A DNA stretch of 64,000 nucleotides from Macrocystis pyrifera (GCA_031763025.1 JASSKH010000004.1:1302001-1366000), one strand, 5' to 3'; positions 1 through 11,624 are shown, counted from the first letter of the stretch. Made by a program: numbers and translations. Notes: generated by a model from the letters alone, not told the origin.

Positions 1-33
1 CAAATCTGAAACTGCAGAATTCAAGGAATGGGT

Positions 34-215
34 GTTGCTACTGTACTGCTGTGAATGAGGCTGAAACGCCGGTAATTACCTGGGCTCAGGCATTGGGATC
101 GTATTTATTGTAGTACTTGGGAGGCGTATCTGAGATGGAAAACGAGGGGTTTCCCCAGCGAGGCACGAGCCTTGCTCTCAGTCTCCACCGTACTACTCAG
201 TATCCCGCCGTTCAG
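34..215. repeat. Dispersed repeat, copy 1 (partner at 6812-6965)
   Basis: About 180 bp that recurs with moderate divergence at 6812-6965 in the same orientation. Shared landmarks are a 'attgggatcgtatt' box, a 'cttgggaggcgtatct' box and a 'gcgaggcacgagccttgct' box in the same order and spacing. No open frame is conserved between the two copies. It lies directly upstream of the tRNA-like unit at 271-345 and may be part of the same composite repeat. Confidence 0.7.
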
Positions 216-575
216 AGGGGGTGAGAGTGTTACAAGGATTACCTTGGGCTGGGTGATCGATCGAGCTTTTACCCCTATAGCTCAGTAGGTAACATCTTCA
301 CATTCGGCGTCGTCGAGGACACGGGTTCGAATCTCACTTCGAACGCTCTTTTACAGAAACGCTTGCGCGTGCGCCCCTGTAAACAAGCATATCTCCCTGG
401 TTCCCCAGATGGTATTGAAACGAAGCGGGTAGGTCAGCGTACGGGTGTACCAGGTATAGGGTTCCGACGCCCCAAAGATCCCGCTGTTCAGAGGGGGACA
501 TAGTGTTACAAGGATTATCCTGGGGTGGGCAATCGATCGATCCTTTACCCCTATAGCTCAGTACCAGGTAGGTAA
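208..575 (+). repeat. Direct repeat pair (208-295 and 478-575) carrying a tRNA-like head
   Basis: Two direct copies begin with 'tcccgc(c/t)gttcagaggggg', continue through 'gtgttacaaggatta' and 'atcgatcga', and end in 'ttacccctatagctcagta'. The first copy runs into a full tRNA-like A box/B box unit. The second is interrupted after the A box by a TACCAGGTA nonamer. This is the layout expected of a tRNA-derived SINE family or of a duplicated tRNA pseudogene. Confidence 0.6.
271..345 (+). repeat. tRNA-derived element (SINE head or tRNA pseudogene)
   Basis: An A box (tagctcagtagg, 278-289) and a B box (gggttcgaatc, 323-333) are 45 bp apart, the spacing of a type I tRNA gene. The acceptor and anticodon stems do not pair well, so a working tRNA is unlikely. 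The internal promoter boxes remain close to the RNA polymerase III consensus, which fits a tRNA-derived SINE. Confidence 0.55.
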
Positions 576-1074
576 TACCATCACAGCAGTGTGTCTATAT
601 TTGGGAAAATAAAAATACTTTTCGAGGTTGCACGTAGCTTGTCACGAGTGGGCTACATAGATGCTATATACTATATAGGTACCATTTGCTACATAGGTGT
701 CGTCCCTACCTGTGCTGTATGTTATATAGCACCTGTATACTATATATAGTATATTATATAGGGAGCTATATATTATATTGTAGAGCATATAGGTGCTATT
801 TTTCCATTATTAATTTGGTATAATCATCACTTCTACTTTCCAGCCTAACTCGTAGGAGGTTTTACCCTCAGCGAGCTTCTGGACAAGCCGTGGTCACACG
901 TGCCGTCCCTTCTCCCCCCCCCCCCCCCGGTACGTGCCTTTATTTTTTGTCGCACATAGGGTTCAGCATTCCCACTGCTCGTCGATTTTCATCGAATATA
1001 GCTAACTCACGCTCTCGCGCTTTCCGCTAATCAATGTTTTATGCAAGAAAAAGTCCCTACGAGCATGCACTCGG
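576..1074. other. Intergenic AT-rich stretch without a gene
   Basis: 655-800 is dominated by overlapping 'ctatata', 'tatatag' and 'ctacataggt' blocks with local dyad symmetry. A C homopolymer lies near 914-928. I see no coding signal here. Confidence 0.6.
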
Positions 1075-1139
1075 TCAGACTCGAACCCACGAAATTGATC
1101 TTGATAGGCACGCGGACCACCTACCAAGCCACCGGGGAC
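1075..1139 (-). repeat. tRNA-like pseudogene or SINE head, minus strand
   Basis: On the minus strand an A-box-like ggtggcttggtagg is followed at tRNA spacing by a B box, gggttcgagtc. The first bases (gtcccc) could pair with a distant 'gggac' beyond the T arm. The anticodon stem has several mismatches, so no anticodon is assigned. A degenerate tRNA or the head of a short interspersed element is the best reading. Confidence 0.45.
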
Positions 1140-2257
1140 GCCGGCTATATACCCCTACCGTGACGCGCGTCATTGACGGGAAAAGATAACTCTCGGAATC
1201 CCGTACAAAAAAATACACTATTTCCTAAGTTGAGACACCGAGCCTGGGCCAGCATTTCTGTTTCTCCACTCAGTCCAACAGCAGGTGGCCTGTACTGCAG
1301 AACATTGCAGACATCACACAGATCAGATAGATCATGCCCACAGTTGATGATCTAGATCTTTCAGGGAAGATATAGTCCTCACCTGTATGGTCTAGCTCAT
1401 GCTACCGGGTGGGAGTCGTATAACCATAATAATATAGGATATGTTTCCTTGGTTGGGATCTGTAGTATGCAGATCCTACACAACGTATCGTATCGACAGG
1501 TTATGATCTAGATGATCTATCTGTAGATGATATATCTGTACTGTAGATGATCTATCTGATCCGTCCGACTTATGGAAGTTTGTTGCTATTTTGTTGGCCT
1601 CCCGACAATACACGGCGCAAATTTCAGTCAAATATTATAGCGTATGCTCGGCTCTTTTTGCTGAAGCTCGAAGCGCGAAGCCGACTAAAATGGAACATCT
1701 TTCAATATATTCTCGAAGAAGCTACTGGAATACCATATGACACCCCCGTCACCCCCCGTCGGCCCAGGGGATACTCTCGAATGCTACCATCAGTATCAAA
1801 AGAGTTGATTCTTTTGATCTAATTTACAAAAAAAGAACAGGAATCAACTGCTGAGAGCGCTTGGCCTGGGTATGTGCAATAAGACGCGAGTCGACCAGGG
1901 AAGAAGGGCTAAGCCTTCTCTTTATAAAACGCACGGCGCGAAAGGTAGTGGGGAGGGATAAGGAGGACCTGCTATGTGACCCCGGATCTGAGTTACAGCT
2001 GGGAGGGAGAAAGAAAAGAAGGGCGGAGTTAACACAACGGATGGAAAAAAGGGGGGGGGGGCAGACCTGGAACTCGTACGAAGTATATGAGCATATCTGC
2101 TAGTGCACACCTGATACGAAGGACACAAAACCCTACCCAGGCAACTCCGGCTGCTTTGTGTGCCCAATGCCGTATTTGTCAATATATATATATAGAGAGA
2201 GTTTCCCTCTGAGTTTCCAAAGCCCAAAGGAAATAATAAAGCACACTTCGAACAGAT

Positions 2258-2402
2258 AGATAATCTGCAGATAGATAATCTGCAGATATATCATCTACAG
2301 ATATATCATCTACAGATATATCATCTACAGATATATCATCTACAGATAGATCATCGACAGATATATCGTCTACAGATAGATCACCTACATATATATCATC
2401 TA
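2258..2402. repeat. 15-bp minisatellite (agatatatcatctac)n
   Basis: About nine imperfect copies of a 15-bp unit, each mixing 'agata' and 'tcatctac/atctgc'. A looser relative (gatgatctatctgta) occurs at 1500-1560. The flanks 1356-2257 and 2403-3295 show no gene that I can support. Confidence 0.8.
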
Positions 2403-3295
2403 TTATTAGACCCTAACCTGCCGTCACTATACGTAGTGCAGGATGTGCATCGCAGTACGGATCCAACACAAGGAACATGTGCTTCGTAAATCATGCGGGG
2501 TACAAGGCTCCCAACCGGCAAGATGAGCTACGGTATATCCTACAGATCCTGCAGATCATACAGATCAGGAACAAATCTGCCCTCAACGATCTAGATCATG
2601 AACTGTGGGAATGATCTGTAGATGATATGTCCGATGTGTGTAAACGTTGCATTTTCGCACTCACCGCTGCCCAGAGGACGGCAACTAGCGCCCCAGCTGT
2701 TCGCACATTCGCACATCCGCACATTCGCACCGAATTTTGAAGGAACATGCAGGCAGGCAGCCGGAAGCGGGCAGGACAGGCTAAACAACAAGAACAGGGG
2801 GCGCGTCCACGTAAATGCAAAGAACAAAAAAAACATAAAAAAATATGACGTGTTGTGCAACCACCAGTGTTGGTGTGACACGGGGGTGGGACATTTGACG
2901 AGAACTAGCGTAAAAACGACTTTTTTTTCCGGGGTAGGAAGGTGGAAGTAGGAGCCTTCAAGAAGGAAAATCGCGACATTTAAAGGTTCCGAGCAATACA
3001 AGAGAGACTACTACCGTGTGCGCTGCTGCGGTATCAGAGAGTATTCGATCCAAGCTGGACTGGAAAAGGTACGACACATTGTCGGAGTTTAAAATAAATA
3101 TATACCATTGAAGGTCATGGGGTCGACTCCAATTGGCCGCCGATACTTTCAAACGAAGTGCACCTTGACGAAGTAGGGTTAGGGTTAGGCTGCTCCACGT
3201 GAGGAACCGTTTCACCAACTTCAATATTCTGTACGGCGTCATGCCAATGCACCGCTCGTCGCCTGGCGTACCTATTAATAGCCTTAATTGAGGCC

Positions 3296-3754
3296 ATGGA
3301 GGATCATATCCGCCCCCCACTCCCGGGTTTCCGGGTGACTCTAGTATCTAGACATTTTTTAGGGTGCAGTCAATCGCGCCGCTATGTTGAAACGCTGCGT
3401 TTGGGTCTTAGACTGATTCGCGCCCTAGCAAGAGCGCGGGTGCACCAACTCAGTGTTTCATCTGCAGCAGGTTGTGACTCTCTCCAAGTTGACCGTCCGT
3501 CCGCGCTTCCTCAACAGAAGACAACGCCTCGGCTTTGGGGCGCTGCAGTGATCGAAATTGGAAATGTTCGAGGCGTGCTCCCTCTTGGGTGTGTGAGGGC
3601 GTCGGGTGCGCGCAGGCAACAGTCGAAGGTAGCCAGGAACGACGCACGAGGTGTTTGCCGTGCACTCGACGTTGCGAGCCAGCAGCACAAAAAAGTCGCC
3701 GAAACGCATACCAGGTATTTGGTGCGCTTGGCCCGCAGGAGCCTACTGCTGTAG
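3296..3754 (+). CDS. Unrecognised 152-codon open frame
   Basis: A frame open from ATG to TAG in a local GC-rich island, rich in Arg, Ala, Val and Gln in its second half. An acceptor-like 'ctgcagcag' near 3460-3472 and a donor-like 'accag/gtattt' at 3714 could bound a real exon of the same frame. The opposite strand is also open over 3450-3761, so the coding strand is uncertain. I see no domain. It could be an orphan exon or chance. Confidence 0.22.
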   Translation: MEDHIRPPLPGFRVTLVSRHFLGCSQSRRYVETLRLGLRLIRALARARVHQLSVSSAAGCDSLQVDRPSALPQQKTTPRLWGAAVIEIGNVRGVLPLGCVRASGARRQQSKVARNDARGVCRALDVASQQHKKVAETHTRYLVRLARRSLLL

Positions 3755-3835
3755 TACCCATGGCTACATCACCGATGAAAAAAAAACGGCTTTTAATAAA
3801 AAAAATTGCTGGTTTCCTGGCGGAATTTTTCAGCC

Positions 3836-3935
3836 AATACGGGGGACTATATTAAATAGGACCTTTGGTACGCACAAAAAACTATATATTCAACTTGTTT
3901 TACGAACAATATTTGGTCCTGGCCCACTCACTATT
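3836..3935. mobile_element. 105-bp foldback MITE, degenerate copy
   Basis: The left end (tacgggggactatattaaataggacc, in parts) and the inner 'aatatttggtcct' match the family described at 4808-4912. The right terminal repeat is eroded. Non-coding. Confidence 0.55.
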
Positions 3936-4045
3936 GCTCTTTTTACTTAGTTAAGTGTTCACCGGGATGCATAGTCCCCTTTTTCCTTCTCGTATCTTTC
4001 CCCTTGCACGTCCCTTTTGGCTCATGCTCGGGGTAAGTATGTATG

Positions 4046-4735
4046 TGTCTGAGCTTTGGCTTCCCATTTTATTTATTTATTTGGGATTCTTCTCCTTTTC
4101 TTTTTCTTTTTCTTGTTCTTTTTCGGTTTGGTTTTTTCGTTGCTTCTCTTTCTTTATGGTGTATTTTGGTTGCTGGCGTATGTATGTATGTTGTGTCGGC
4201 CGCACCTAGTGCGAAGGCATGGTATTACGTAGGCTATTAATGCATTACGGTGTGTTATCTCTGTGTCGTAGTCTGTGACCACAGAGCTCGTATCTTTCTA
4301 GGGTGAAGAATCAGCACGGACACTGGGCTTGCTGGATGTCGACGAGTAGAAGAACGGTTTAATGTGAAGAACACACACACACACACATATGTATCTGAGC
4401 TTTGGCTTCCCATTTTATTTATTTATTTGGGATTCTTCTCCTTTTCTTTTTCTTTTTCTTGTTCTTTTTCGGTTTGGTTTCTTCGTTGCTTCTCTTTCTT
4501 TATGGTGTATTTTGGTTGTTGGCGTATGTATGTGTGTTGTGTCGGCCGCACCTAGTGCGAAGGCATGGTATTGCGTAGGCTATTAATGCATTACGGTGTG
4601 TTATCTCTGTGTCGTAGTCTGTGACCACAGAGCTCGTATCTTTCTAGGGTGAAGAATCAGCACGGACACTGGGCTTGCTGGATGTCGAAGAGTAGAAAAA
4701 ACGGTTTAATGTGAAGAACACACACACACACAATG
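4046..4735. repeat. 345-bp tandem duplication (two copies)
   Basis: The block beginning 'gagctttggcttcccatttt' occurs at 4051 and again at 4396, and each copy ends in 'gtgaagaa' plus a (CA)n run. The copies are nearly identical. Each carries a T-rich stretch that gives a hydrophobic 60-65-codon frame, which I regard as composition rather than a gene. The second half (4245-4375 and 4593-4725) has a diverged third relative at 21275-21425, so part of the duplication is a dispersed repeat. Confidence 0.85.
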
Positions 4736-4807
4736 GTCCCCCGTGATAGAAGCTGACGTACCCGAAAAAATGCGGATATAAATATAAATTACGTTTGGTG
4801 AGAGGTA

Positions 4808-4912
4808 TGACGGGGGTCCAGAGTTAATAGGACCTATGGTATACATAAAAACCTATATATTTGACTATTTTTACTATCAAAATTTGGTCCTATTTACTAT
4901 GGTCCCCCGTAA
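4808..4912. mobile_element. 105-bp foldback MITE, TA-flanked
   Basis: The terminal inverted repeats read about 28 bp (t(t/g)acgggggtcca... against ...tggtcccccgtaa), and TA is present at both flanks (4806-4807, 4913-4914). The inside is AT-rich (tatatatttgactattttt). The same 105-bp layout recurs at 17686, 22625 and 24622, with longer forms at 13961 and 21084. TA target duplications and no coding capacity fit a Tc1/mariner-type MITE. A loose half-terminal repeat lies at 4733-4750. Confidence 0.85.
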
Positions 4913-4914
4913 TA

Positions 4915-6811
4915 TTACGTTATTGGGCCCAAAAAACATCAAAAAAGGGCGGCTATTAATACAACGCTCGGGGATTCTTGTAAATTTGCAGCAATTAAAA
5001 AAAAATATATATAGATAGTCGTACACGGATCTTGTTTGCAAATCCCTTACGTACTCTCTTTCCAAGGCGTTTGTGTATTTTTTGGCGAAACGCCTGCGTA
5101 CGCGCGGCTGCGTACGCGCGGCTACTCGACAACATATTCCTGAGAGGTCCGCCGGGGCTATAATAGCAGACATTGCCAACACCTGTACAGCAGCAGTACG
5201 TACAGGTATAAACCGTGCCAGTAAACTCTGTACAGCGTACGTATCATAGGTGTACCATGGCCATACCTTGCGGCCATCGGTTGCCACGGAACACAGCGAA
5301 CAGAAAAAGTAGTTCGTACATCTGTACGAATGCTGCGCGAGCTCTACTGAGCTGTACCGCTGTACCAGTCTGGCATTTAATGCGCAGCACATTTACACTT
5401 ACGGCAAACTGATGAAAACTAAACTACGAACCGGACGACCGGAGTTCGAATTCCGCCATGCCCACGATCTCACTTTTCTTTTTCAAGTTTTTTTTCGTTT
5501 TTTTTTTTGTGATTGCGGGAACGTATGTACACTCAACCAAATCAGCACTCGGACTGGATGACATATTTCCAACGGTTGAAAGCGATGGTGTATGATACTT
5601 GTAGCAACAAGCAGTTCTTGAGATTGGTTAAAAGTACCAAAAATACAAGCAAAAACGAATGTATAAAATCTCGAATTTTCGGTCTATGGAAACTCATTAA
5701 TAAGACCTATGACAATGGGAACGCGAAGTCTGATTTTTTCTCTGAAAAAACACTGCTTTCAAGAAACTGCCGAAAATATTGTCGTACCGCCCCTGGTGAA
5801 AAAATGTTTTTTTTTTTTTGTTTTTTTTGCTTTTTTCAAACGGCTGCAGGCGGCGCATTTTGTTTTTTCTCGTTGCAAGTTGTCAACACGCTGATCAAAA
5901 ACAGCTCGTGCGACGATAGACCTTCGATCTCGACATAGACTCAGCCCACGGCCAACCCGCTTGGTTTCGGGCAACGCCAACGAGTATAGATGACGGCCTC
6001 GAAGATATCAGGTGGATACATGTCCTTGGGGCGAGCGCTTGCCGGCGGCGTCCCACGGTCTTCCCCCAAAACTTGAAAAAAAGTCTAGCTGGTACCAGGT
6101 ATATTTTTGTCATTCTGTCATGGTACTGCTTTGACTCGGCTGCCCTCGATATTTTTTTTCTTGTAGTTTTCCTTGAGTTTGGGGGGCTGTCTTCTACTTT
6201 TCGACGTTTTCCGAGTTTTCGGGACGGGGTTTTTCTACTCGGTATGTTTTAGCCCTTTCTGTTTTTTTTTCTTGGGCTGGGTTGGGGATGGTTTTCGCGT
6301 ATTTCGTCCTGCCGATCCCCCCGCTCAGTGTCGAGGCTGGTCTGGGTAATCGGGCCACTCGCTTGTGGCACAGGACACGCTTCCGGAGTTTTGGTCTGGG
6401 TTTAGATGGTCTGTGGCCTATTCCGTGTTACTTCCCTGCTCGTCCTGCCGATCCCCCCCCGCTCGGGAGCCGGGGGCGATCTGGATAAAATTAAGTACGC
6501 ATACTAGGGGCACAGAACCGCCTCGCTTATTGTGCAAACCTTTCGCTTTTCCGTAGACAGTTTCTCGCCCCACCTCTCTTGCGCGTGGTATGGTGATGGC
6601 TTTCGTTGACGATTTATTCCTGTCCCTTAGGGCTAGGCCTTCCTTTCTGACCTTTTTTTTTGCGTACCTTGCCGGCTTCGTAACGTTGCCGTTCAGAGGT
6701 GTGGGAGTGGGTTTTGAGGAGCCGCATCTTCGACTCATGTTCAAGCTCGCGGAATCGAGGTTTCCATGAATTTCCCATATTCTACGTATACGGCTCATCA
6801 GAGTGGACTAA
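4915..6811. other. Intergenic, no supported gene
   Basis: 5090-5130 holds a short tandem 'tgcgtacgcgcggc'. A B-box-like 'gagttcgaattcc' lies at 5441-5455 without a clear A box. T-rich runs occur at 5480-5510 and 5800-5840. Two partial copies of 'cctgccgatccccc' (6309 and 6444) mark a small GC-rich duplication. Frames here are short and I recognise none. Confidence 0.5.
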
Positions 6812-6965
6812 TTCCATGGTACTGCTTTGAAAGAGGCCGAAAGGCCGGTAAATGCCCGGTGGGTTCAGGTATTGGGATCGTATTCGTAGTGCTTGGGAGG
6901 CGTATCTTAGATGGAAAATCAGGGGTTTTCCCAGCGAGGCACGAGCCTTGCTCTCAGTTTCATCG
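6812..6965. repeat. Dispersed repeat, copy 2 (partner at 34-215)
   Basis: Follows the same order of boxes as 34-215 in the same orientation, including 'attgggatcgtatt', 'gcttgggaggcgtatctta' and 'cgaggcacgagccttgctct'. Non-coding. Confidence 0.7.
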
Positions 6966-7260
6966 TGCACGAAAGGAACATAGCTGTTCTTTTTCTATCT
7001 CTGAGCAAACAACACACGCGAGTCCCAACGAGTACCTGCTCAATAGGCAAACCTAACAAGGGACACAAAGTGTCCCGACGTTGAACTTAACAATTCGAGA
7101 CGGATCGAGATTTTTTTTCAACTGTTTCGTACACATCAGTAGACACATATAAAACTCGAGAATATCGCGATATTTGACCTTTAGAGCCAAATTATGTGCC
7201 TGACGAGTTTTATACGGACGTCGGGTGTAGGCGATATTTTCGCTATACGTGGTCCGCAAC

Positions 7261-7308
7261 ACACAAATATATGCTTGGGGTATTTTTACCCCAAGCATAT
7301 ATTTGTGT
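7261..7308. repeat. Perfect 22-bp stem hairpin with TTTT loop
   Basis: 7261-7282 is the exact reverse complement of 7287-7308, with four T in the loop. Pairing stops immediately outside. It lies inside the element at 7145-7992. Confidence 0.95.
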
Positions 7309-7411
7309 TCTCTTTTTTGTTGGTAGAGCCGAATTTTGTAGACAAGATTGGACACACCTCAGACATAGCCTGTCTCCTGTACTCGGTCATCCGATCATCA
7401 CGACGCCGCCC

Positions 7412-7723
7412 ATGAGCAACAACAGCGGCGGTGGACGCGACGACTTGGTTGAATGCATAGGGCAGACAGGTTCTCCCGTGGTCGGGGACGGGCGGATGCC
7501 CGGGATGCCCGGGTTTAGCGACACCAGTCCAGAAACCAGTGTTCCGGCTAGGCGTCTCGACGATGGAGTCGCCCCAAATCCATGCCCCCAACAAGCCGTG
7601 CCACCCACCCTATCCGGCAACAAGCGGGTAGCGGTCGGCGCGCCGGATGCCCGGACAGGAGGAGGAGCCGCTTGGCGGCCACTTCATGTCGGCGCCATCG
7701 CCGTAACATGGGTTCTGGTGTGA
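7412..7723 (+). CDS. Unrecognised 103-codon open frame inside a repeat element
   Basis: ATG at 7412 to TGA at 7721-7723, in a GC-rich block that contrasts with its AT-rich flanks. The product would be hydrophilic and rich in Gly, Pro, Asp and Arg, starting MSNNSGGGRDDL, with a short hydrophobic end (HVGAIAVTWVLV). I recognise no domain. It sits between inverted ends and may be a captured gene piece rather than a gene. Confidence 0.3.
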   Translation: MSNNSGGGRDDLVECIGQTGSPVVGDGRMPGMPGFSDTSPETSVPARRLDDGVAPNPCPQQAVPPTLSGNKRVAVGAPDARTGGGAAWRPLHVGAIAVTWVLV

Positions 7724-7992
7724 ACTCTACCTACCACAGCAGCAGCAGCAGCAGCCACGTCCTCTAGCCCATGTGATGTACTCGTACATACGTGCTTGAC
7801 TTGCTGGAGGATGACGTGGACTGTCACCTAATTAATCAGACTCTTCATAATACACCCGAGTTTTATATCTCAGGTGCTTCTGGCAAAAAAGGCGATATTG
7901 AGTTTTATATCGAGGGATTTGCCAATACGGAAATCGCGATATTGAATTTGACGTAAAGATTCGAAATATCGCCCTCTCTTGAGTTTTATATA

Positions 7993-10900
7993 TGTCTAGT
8001 GGGCAATTGTTTTTTTAATCATATAGATGCGTAGCCAGCGCCCGCCACATACCACCGGCCACTGTGTGAACACGGTAACCCTATAATAGGGTGGCTCGGA
8101 GCCCGTAACGAGCGCGCACCGTTCAGCATTCATGACACAGCCGTTGGTTTGTCGATTGATGTCCGTAGAGGACTCGGAATCTCGCCGCTTCGAACTAAAA
8201 CATTCGCCTGAATTTTTTTTAAAGACGATCTTGGTGTTAACTTCAAGGGCGCAGTACCACAACATTGGCTCAAAAGTTTGGAACTTTCCGTTTGAATAAT
8301 CGTGCTCATACAAGCTGTACCTGGAAACTTCTGGCGGGTATCTTTGGAATTCAAACTTTTAACGGAAACTTTGCGTTTCCATTGGCATAGTGATGGGTCT
8401 GAAAGCTTAAAAAAATCACTACTGGGAAAATTGCGCGAAATCCCAGGACTCCGGCGGGGGGGGGGTGATATCTAAACATTCCCGCGTCAATCAATTGGGT
8501 TTTTAGTTTCTAACCCTTTCGTGATATGATCGTAAGCGATTTTTGGGTTCACGATAACAGTACCCCATTCGATTACCATTAATACGCAATACTTTCGAAT
8601 GTGCCATATATTTGTTGTCATCCTAATATTGTGCCGTACATAATCAAATAATGTCATACTGATACCTCGGGTACTGCCCTACTGCTATTCATCGCGGCAC
8701 GTCAGCAGTCATCAGCAGTAGGTCTTGTTGTATGCGCAGAGTGGCCTGATGCTAGAATTGGCTGCGGTATGCAAGCGGCTCTAAAATCTTCGATACGATT
8801 CATGGATGACTGATGAAAGCAGCTGCGCTGCCAGAATACGGACGGTGTGGCCGCTAGTGTAGTAGCTCACTGCTGTACTGCTACGCTGTGCAAGCGGGGG
8901 GATTTCTGTGTAGTGTGCAAGCGGGGTGACTGACCTGATGACCCAGATATTTTCGAAGGAAACAGTCCACTCTCCGCCAAAGCGCAAACCACCCCGGCAT
9001 GACAAAAGAGGCCCAGCCAACTCGAACTCAGAGAAAGACTGAAGGGGCCCTCACCCAGCCACTCCCTCAAGGTACCCACCGATCCCATCAGAGTTGAGAG
9101 TTGAGAGAACAAACCGAAACTTGAAAAACAAAGAAAGGGTTTCCAATATTCTCTCCAGCTTTCGTGTATCGGGGAATAAAATAGATAATTTAAATTTTAA
9201 ATTATTTTTTGTCGGCAGTTTCGGCGGTTTCGTTTCGGCGGTTCGTGCGCGTCGTTTCGGCGGTCGGGTGTCCATTTCACCCTTGTTTCCGGTTAGTTTC
9301 CTGTTTCACTTCTGTACGCGGCGCCTGTGATGGGTTGATACTGGGTGGGATACACGTACACACGTAGACACAGCGAGTACTCGTAGATCCCCTTAAGTTG
9401 GGGGCAAACTACCGGAAAGTATTGATGTATTGCTGCACGTGCTTGGAGAATAAGTGCAACCAACACGGTCAACCACAACAATACTACCGAGTATACTGCA
9501 GCGTAGGTGGCATGCTGTAGTGTGACTGCACCGACGTTATGGCGTCAAGCTGTGTACAGGTACAGTACGTATTTAATAGTTAAACTAAAACGACAATACA
9601 GGATATTGATTACTGTAATAAGAAACAGGATAGCTGATCCATGCTGGATTTCGTGCTACACTATTTATACTACCATTAATACTCTAGCTCCCGTAAAATA
9701 GCGATTGCCGAGTTTCTTATTTTCCTGTCATAATCTCAGCCAGCGTTTTTTCTTACTGCTTGTTTTCTTATTAATCTAAGCGTCCGGTACTACTGGCTGC
9801 TTTGTTGTACCTGGTAAGACAACTACTAGTCGCTTGATGCGCGGACGGTGGTCGTCGTACCAGTATCACCCTGTTGCCCGACTTTGGCAGGCCAGAGGTT
9901 CCATCTCCATGACTCTATGCTGTACTACTGGGCGACAGGGGGGCACACGGTATACCTGGCGGAATGAATGGCGCGAAATACGTCAAGCTGTTCGCTCTCA
10001 CTCGTATGGCATCGACTTGGTGTTTTTCTTCTATGCGATCGTTCTCAAGCTCTGCAAGAGGGGTGTTCTCCGTCACCGTGCTATTAATAGAGCTCATTTT
10101 CGGAACTGCACCCCCGTTAGTTTGTGGGAAGGCAAACTATAAATATTTGGAATTAATATTGACTGCTGTCGACGCCAGTATTAAGACCAGCTATGACAAG
10201 GCACATTATGTGCTATGATGAGGCACGATGAAGCAGTATGGGCCAGGGCGCGACAAATGTTACAGTAGTAGCCGAATTTAATATTACAGCTCTCGCATTG
10301 CCCTTATGTTTTCTGGCAAAAGGGGCGAGTGGACCTTCAGCCAGGGCAATAACGCCTCCCTCCTATTTATAGAGGATACGTTTCATTTATCTACCGATAC
10401 CATGTAAGATACTGGTCCAGACAGGGCAATACCGCCTCCGTTACTATGCACCGGGGATACCATGATGGTATCTACCGGGATATTGTACCTGTATGATAAG
10501 AGCCTACACAGTGGAGCTCTCATGATATACTCGAACCTCAGCCTTCCGAGCCTTGTCTGAAGATGCCAATCGCGTCGAAACAAGCGCGCGACGAGGTCTG
10601 ACGGCGTCGTGCAGCACTTCACGGCGGATGAAAGCGTGGCCCTCGATTAATTCCTTGGTATTTGAACGCCGAAGGGAGTTTTATATGCCGATCTACAAGA
10701 AAGAGCAAGCAGGTACCAGTACGTCCTAACTACACTGTACGTAGCATACAGTAGGACACTCTAGAACACTCTCACAAACTCCACCGTTGCCCGAGTAGAA
10801 GTTTTTTTTATAAGCTAGTACGTACCCAAATAATAATCCCACCATGAACGGTTGGCTTCTTTACATCGAACATCATTTTACTGATTAGACGGTAGTCATA

Positions 10901-11087
10901 TTTGTGGACAGGTCCAACGACGGCACGTTGGTACAGCGATATCCAAATTGAGACAACTCAAACGACAGCGACGGCGCGGCGACCCGCCGAACCGAAGTCA
11001 ACAAGCAACACCCATCCCCGTGGCCTCATGCCCAATCCTTGACCCCTTGCATTCTCTCGTGCAATACCCACGCCCGTGCGCACAGCA
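7993..11087. other. Intergenic, no supported gene
   Basis: Frames of 60-105 codons occur but none shows a domain, consistent splice signals or biased codon use. A (GGTTTCGGC)-type run lies at 9215-9265. A TACCTGGTA nonamer is at 9808-9816. Confidence 0.5.
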
Positions 11088-11360
11088 CTACCGCACACCG
11101 GGGGGGGGAGGCACGATGGTCTTTGGTACATTGCCGATGTAGGAGACGACAGCTACGACCCGCAGACCCGAGGTTTTCCGACGTATGGCCTTGAAGTGCG
11201 TGCACTGCGCGCGAACCCGGGCGGTCGAACAAGGTTTTTGCCCCCGCCCGACAGAGTGACATCCGTCATCGATTTCCCACCAATCAGAAATTCGCGCTTC
11301 AATAGCATTGACCGGAGAATCGTGGGCTGGATGGTATGATGCGCCATCGTCCGTGGACAC
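11088..11360 (-). CDS. Unrecognised open frame downstream of GOT1
   Basis: A 90-codon minus-strand frame in a GC-rich block about 265 bp past the GOT1 stop. The C-terminal part reads RRKTSGLRVVAVVSYIGN and then a Pro-rich end. It has no clean ATG near its start and the other strand is open as well. No family is recognised. It may be an old mobile-element or gene fragment. Confidence 0.2.
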   Translation of the reverse strand: MSTDDGASYHPAHDSPVNAIEARISDWWEIDDGCHSVGRGQKPCSTARVRAQCTHFKAIRRKTSGLRVVAVVSYIGNVPKTIVPPPPGVR

Positions 11361-11624
11361 AGCGTTATCATCTCGCGAAGAACTGGACCATCATCCGTGC
11401 GCACAATCGTGGCTACAACTTTTCCAGTTCACGAAGCACTGCAAAATCGCCCGTGGGCACATTTTTTCCCCAGCCCAATACGTTATCAATCCAAAATATT
11501 AGTGCGCTGCAGTGTCACATGACCACGAAAAAAACCACGTCACTACACGTACTGGTTGCCACTAATACAGCACCACGACGTACAGCACGTACAGCACGTA
11601 TCATGTACCATGTATTCGTCAAAA

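Larger units (their letters stand above)
7145..7992. mobile_element. ~850-bp element with imperfect inverted ends
   Basis: The left end (acatataaaactcgagaat, then atcgcgatat) is mirrored at the right end (gcgatatt... ctcttgagttttatatatgt read inverted). Inside, 'gagttttata' recurs near 7204, 7857, 7903 and 7979, and 'gcgatatt' recurs near 7166, 7230, 7890, 7932 and 7965, so subterminal motifs cluster at both ends. A perfect hairpin sits at 7261-7308 and a GC-rich open frame at 7412-7723. I see no transposase, so it would be non-autonomous. The GC-rich centre could be a captured host fragment (inference). Confidence 0.5.

Noticed and set aside
4043-4586. Hydrophobic 60-65-codon frames in the tandem duplication
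   Set aside because: They come from T-rich sequence copied in tandem and show no signal beyond composition.
5420-5460. B-box-like tRNA fragment
   Set aside because: gagttcgaattcc alone, with no A box at tRNA spacing and no acceptor pairing.
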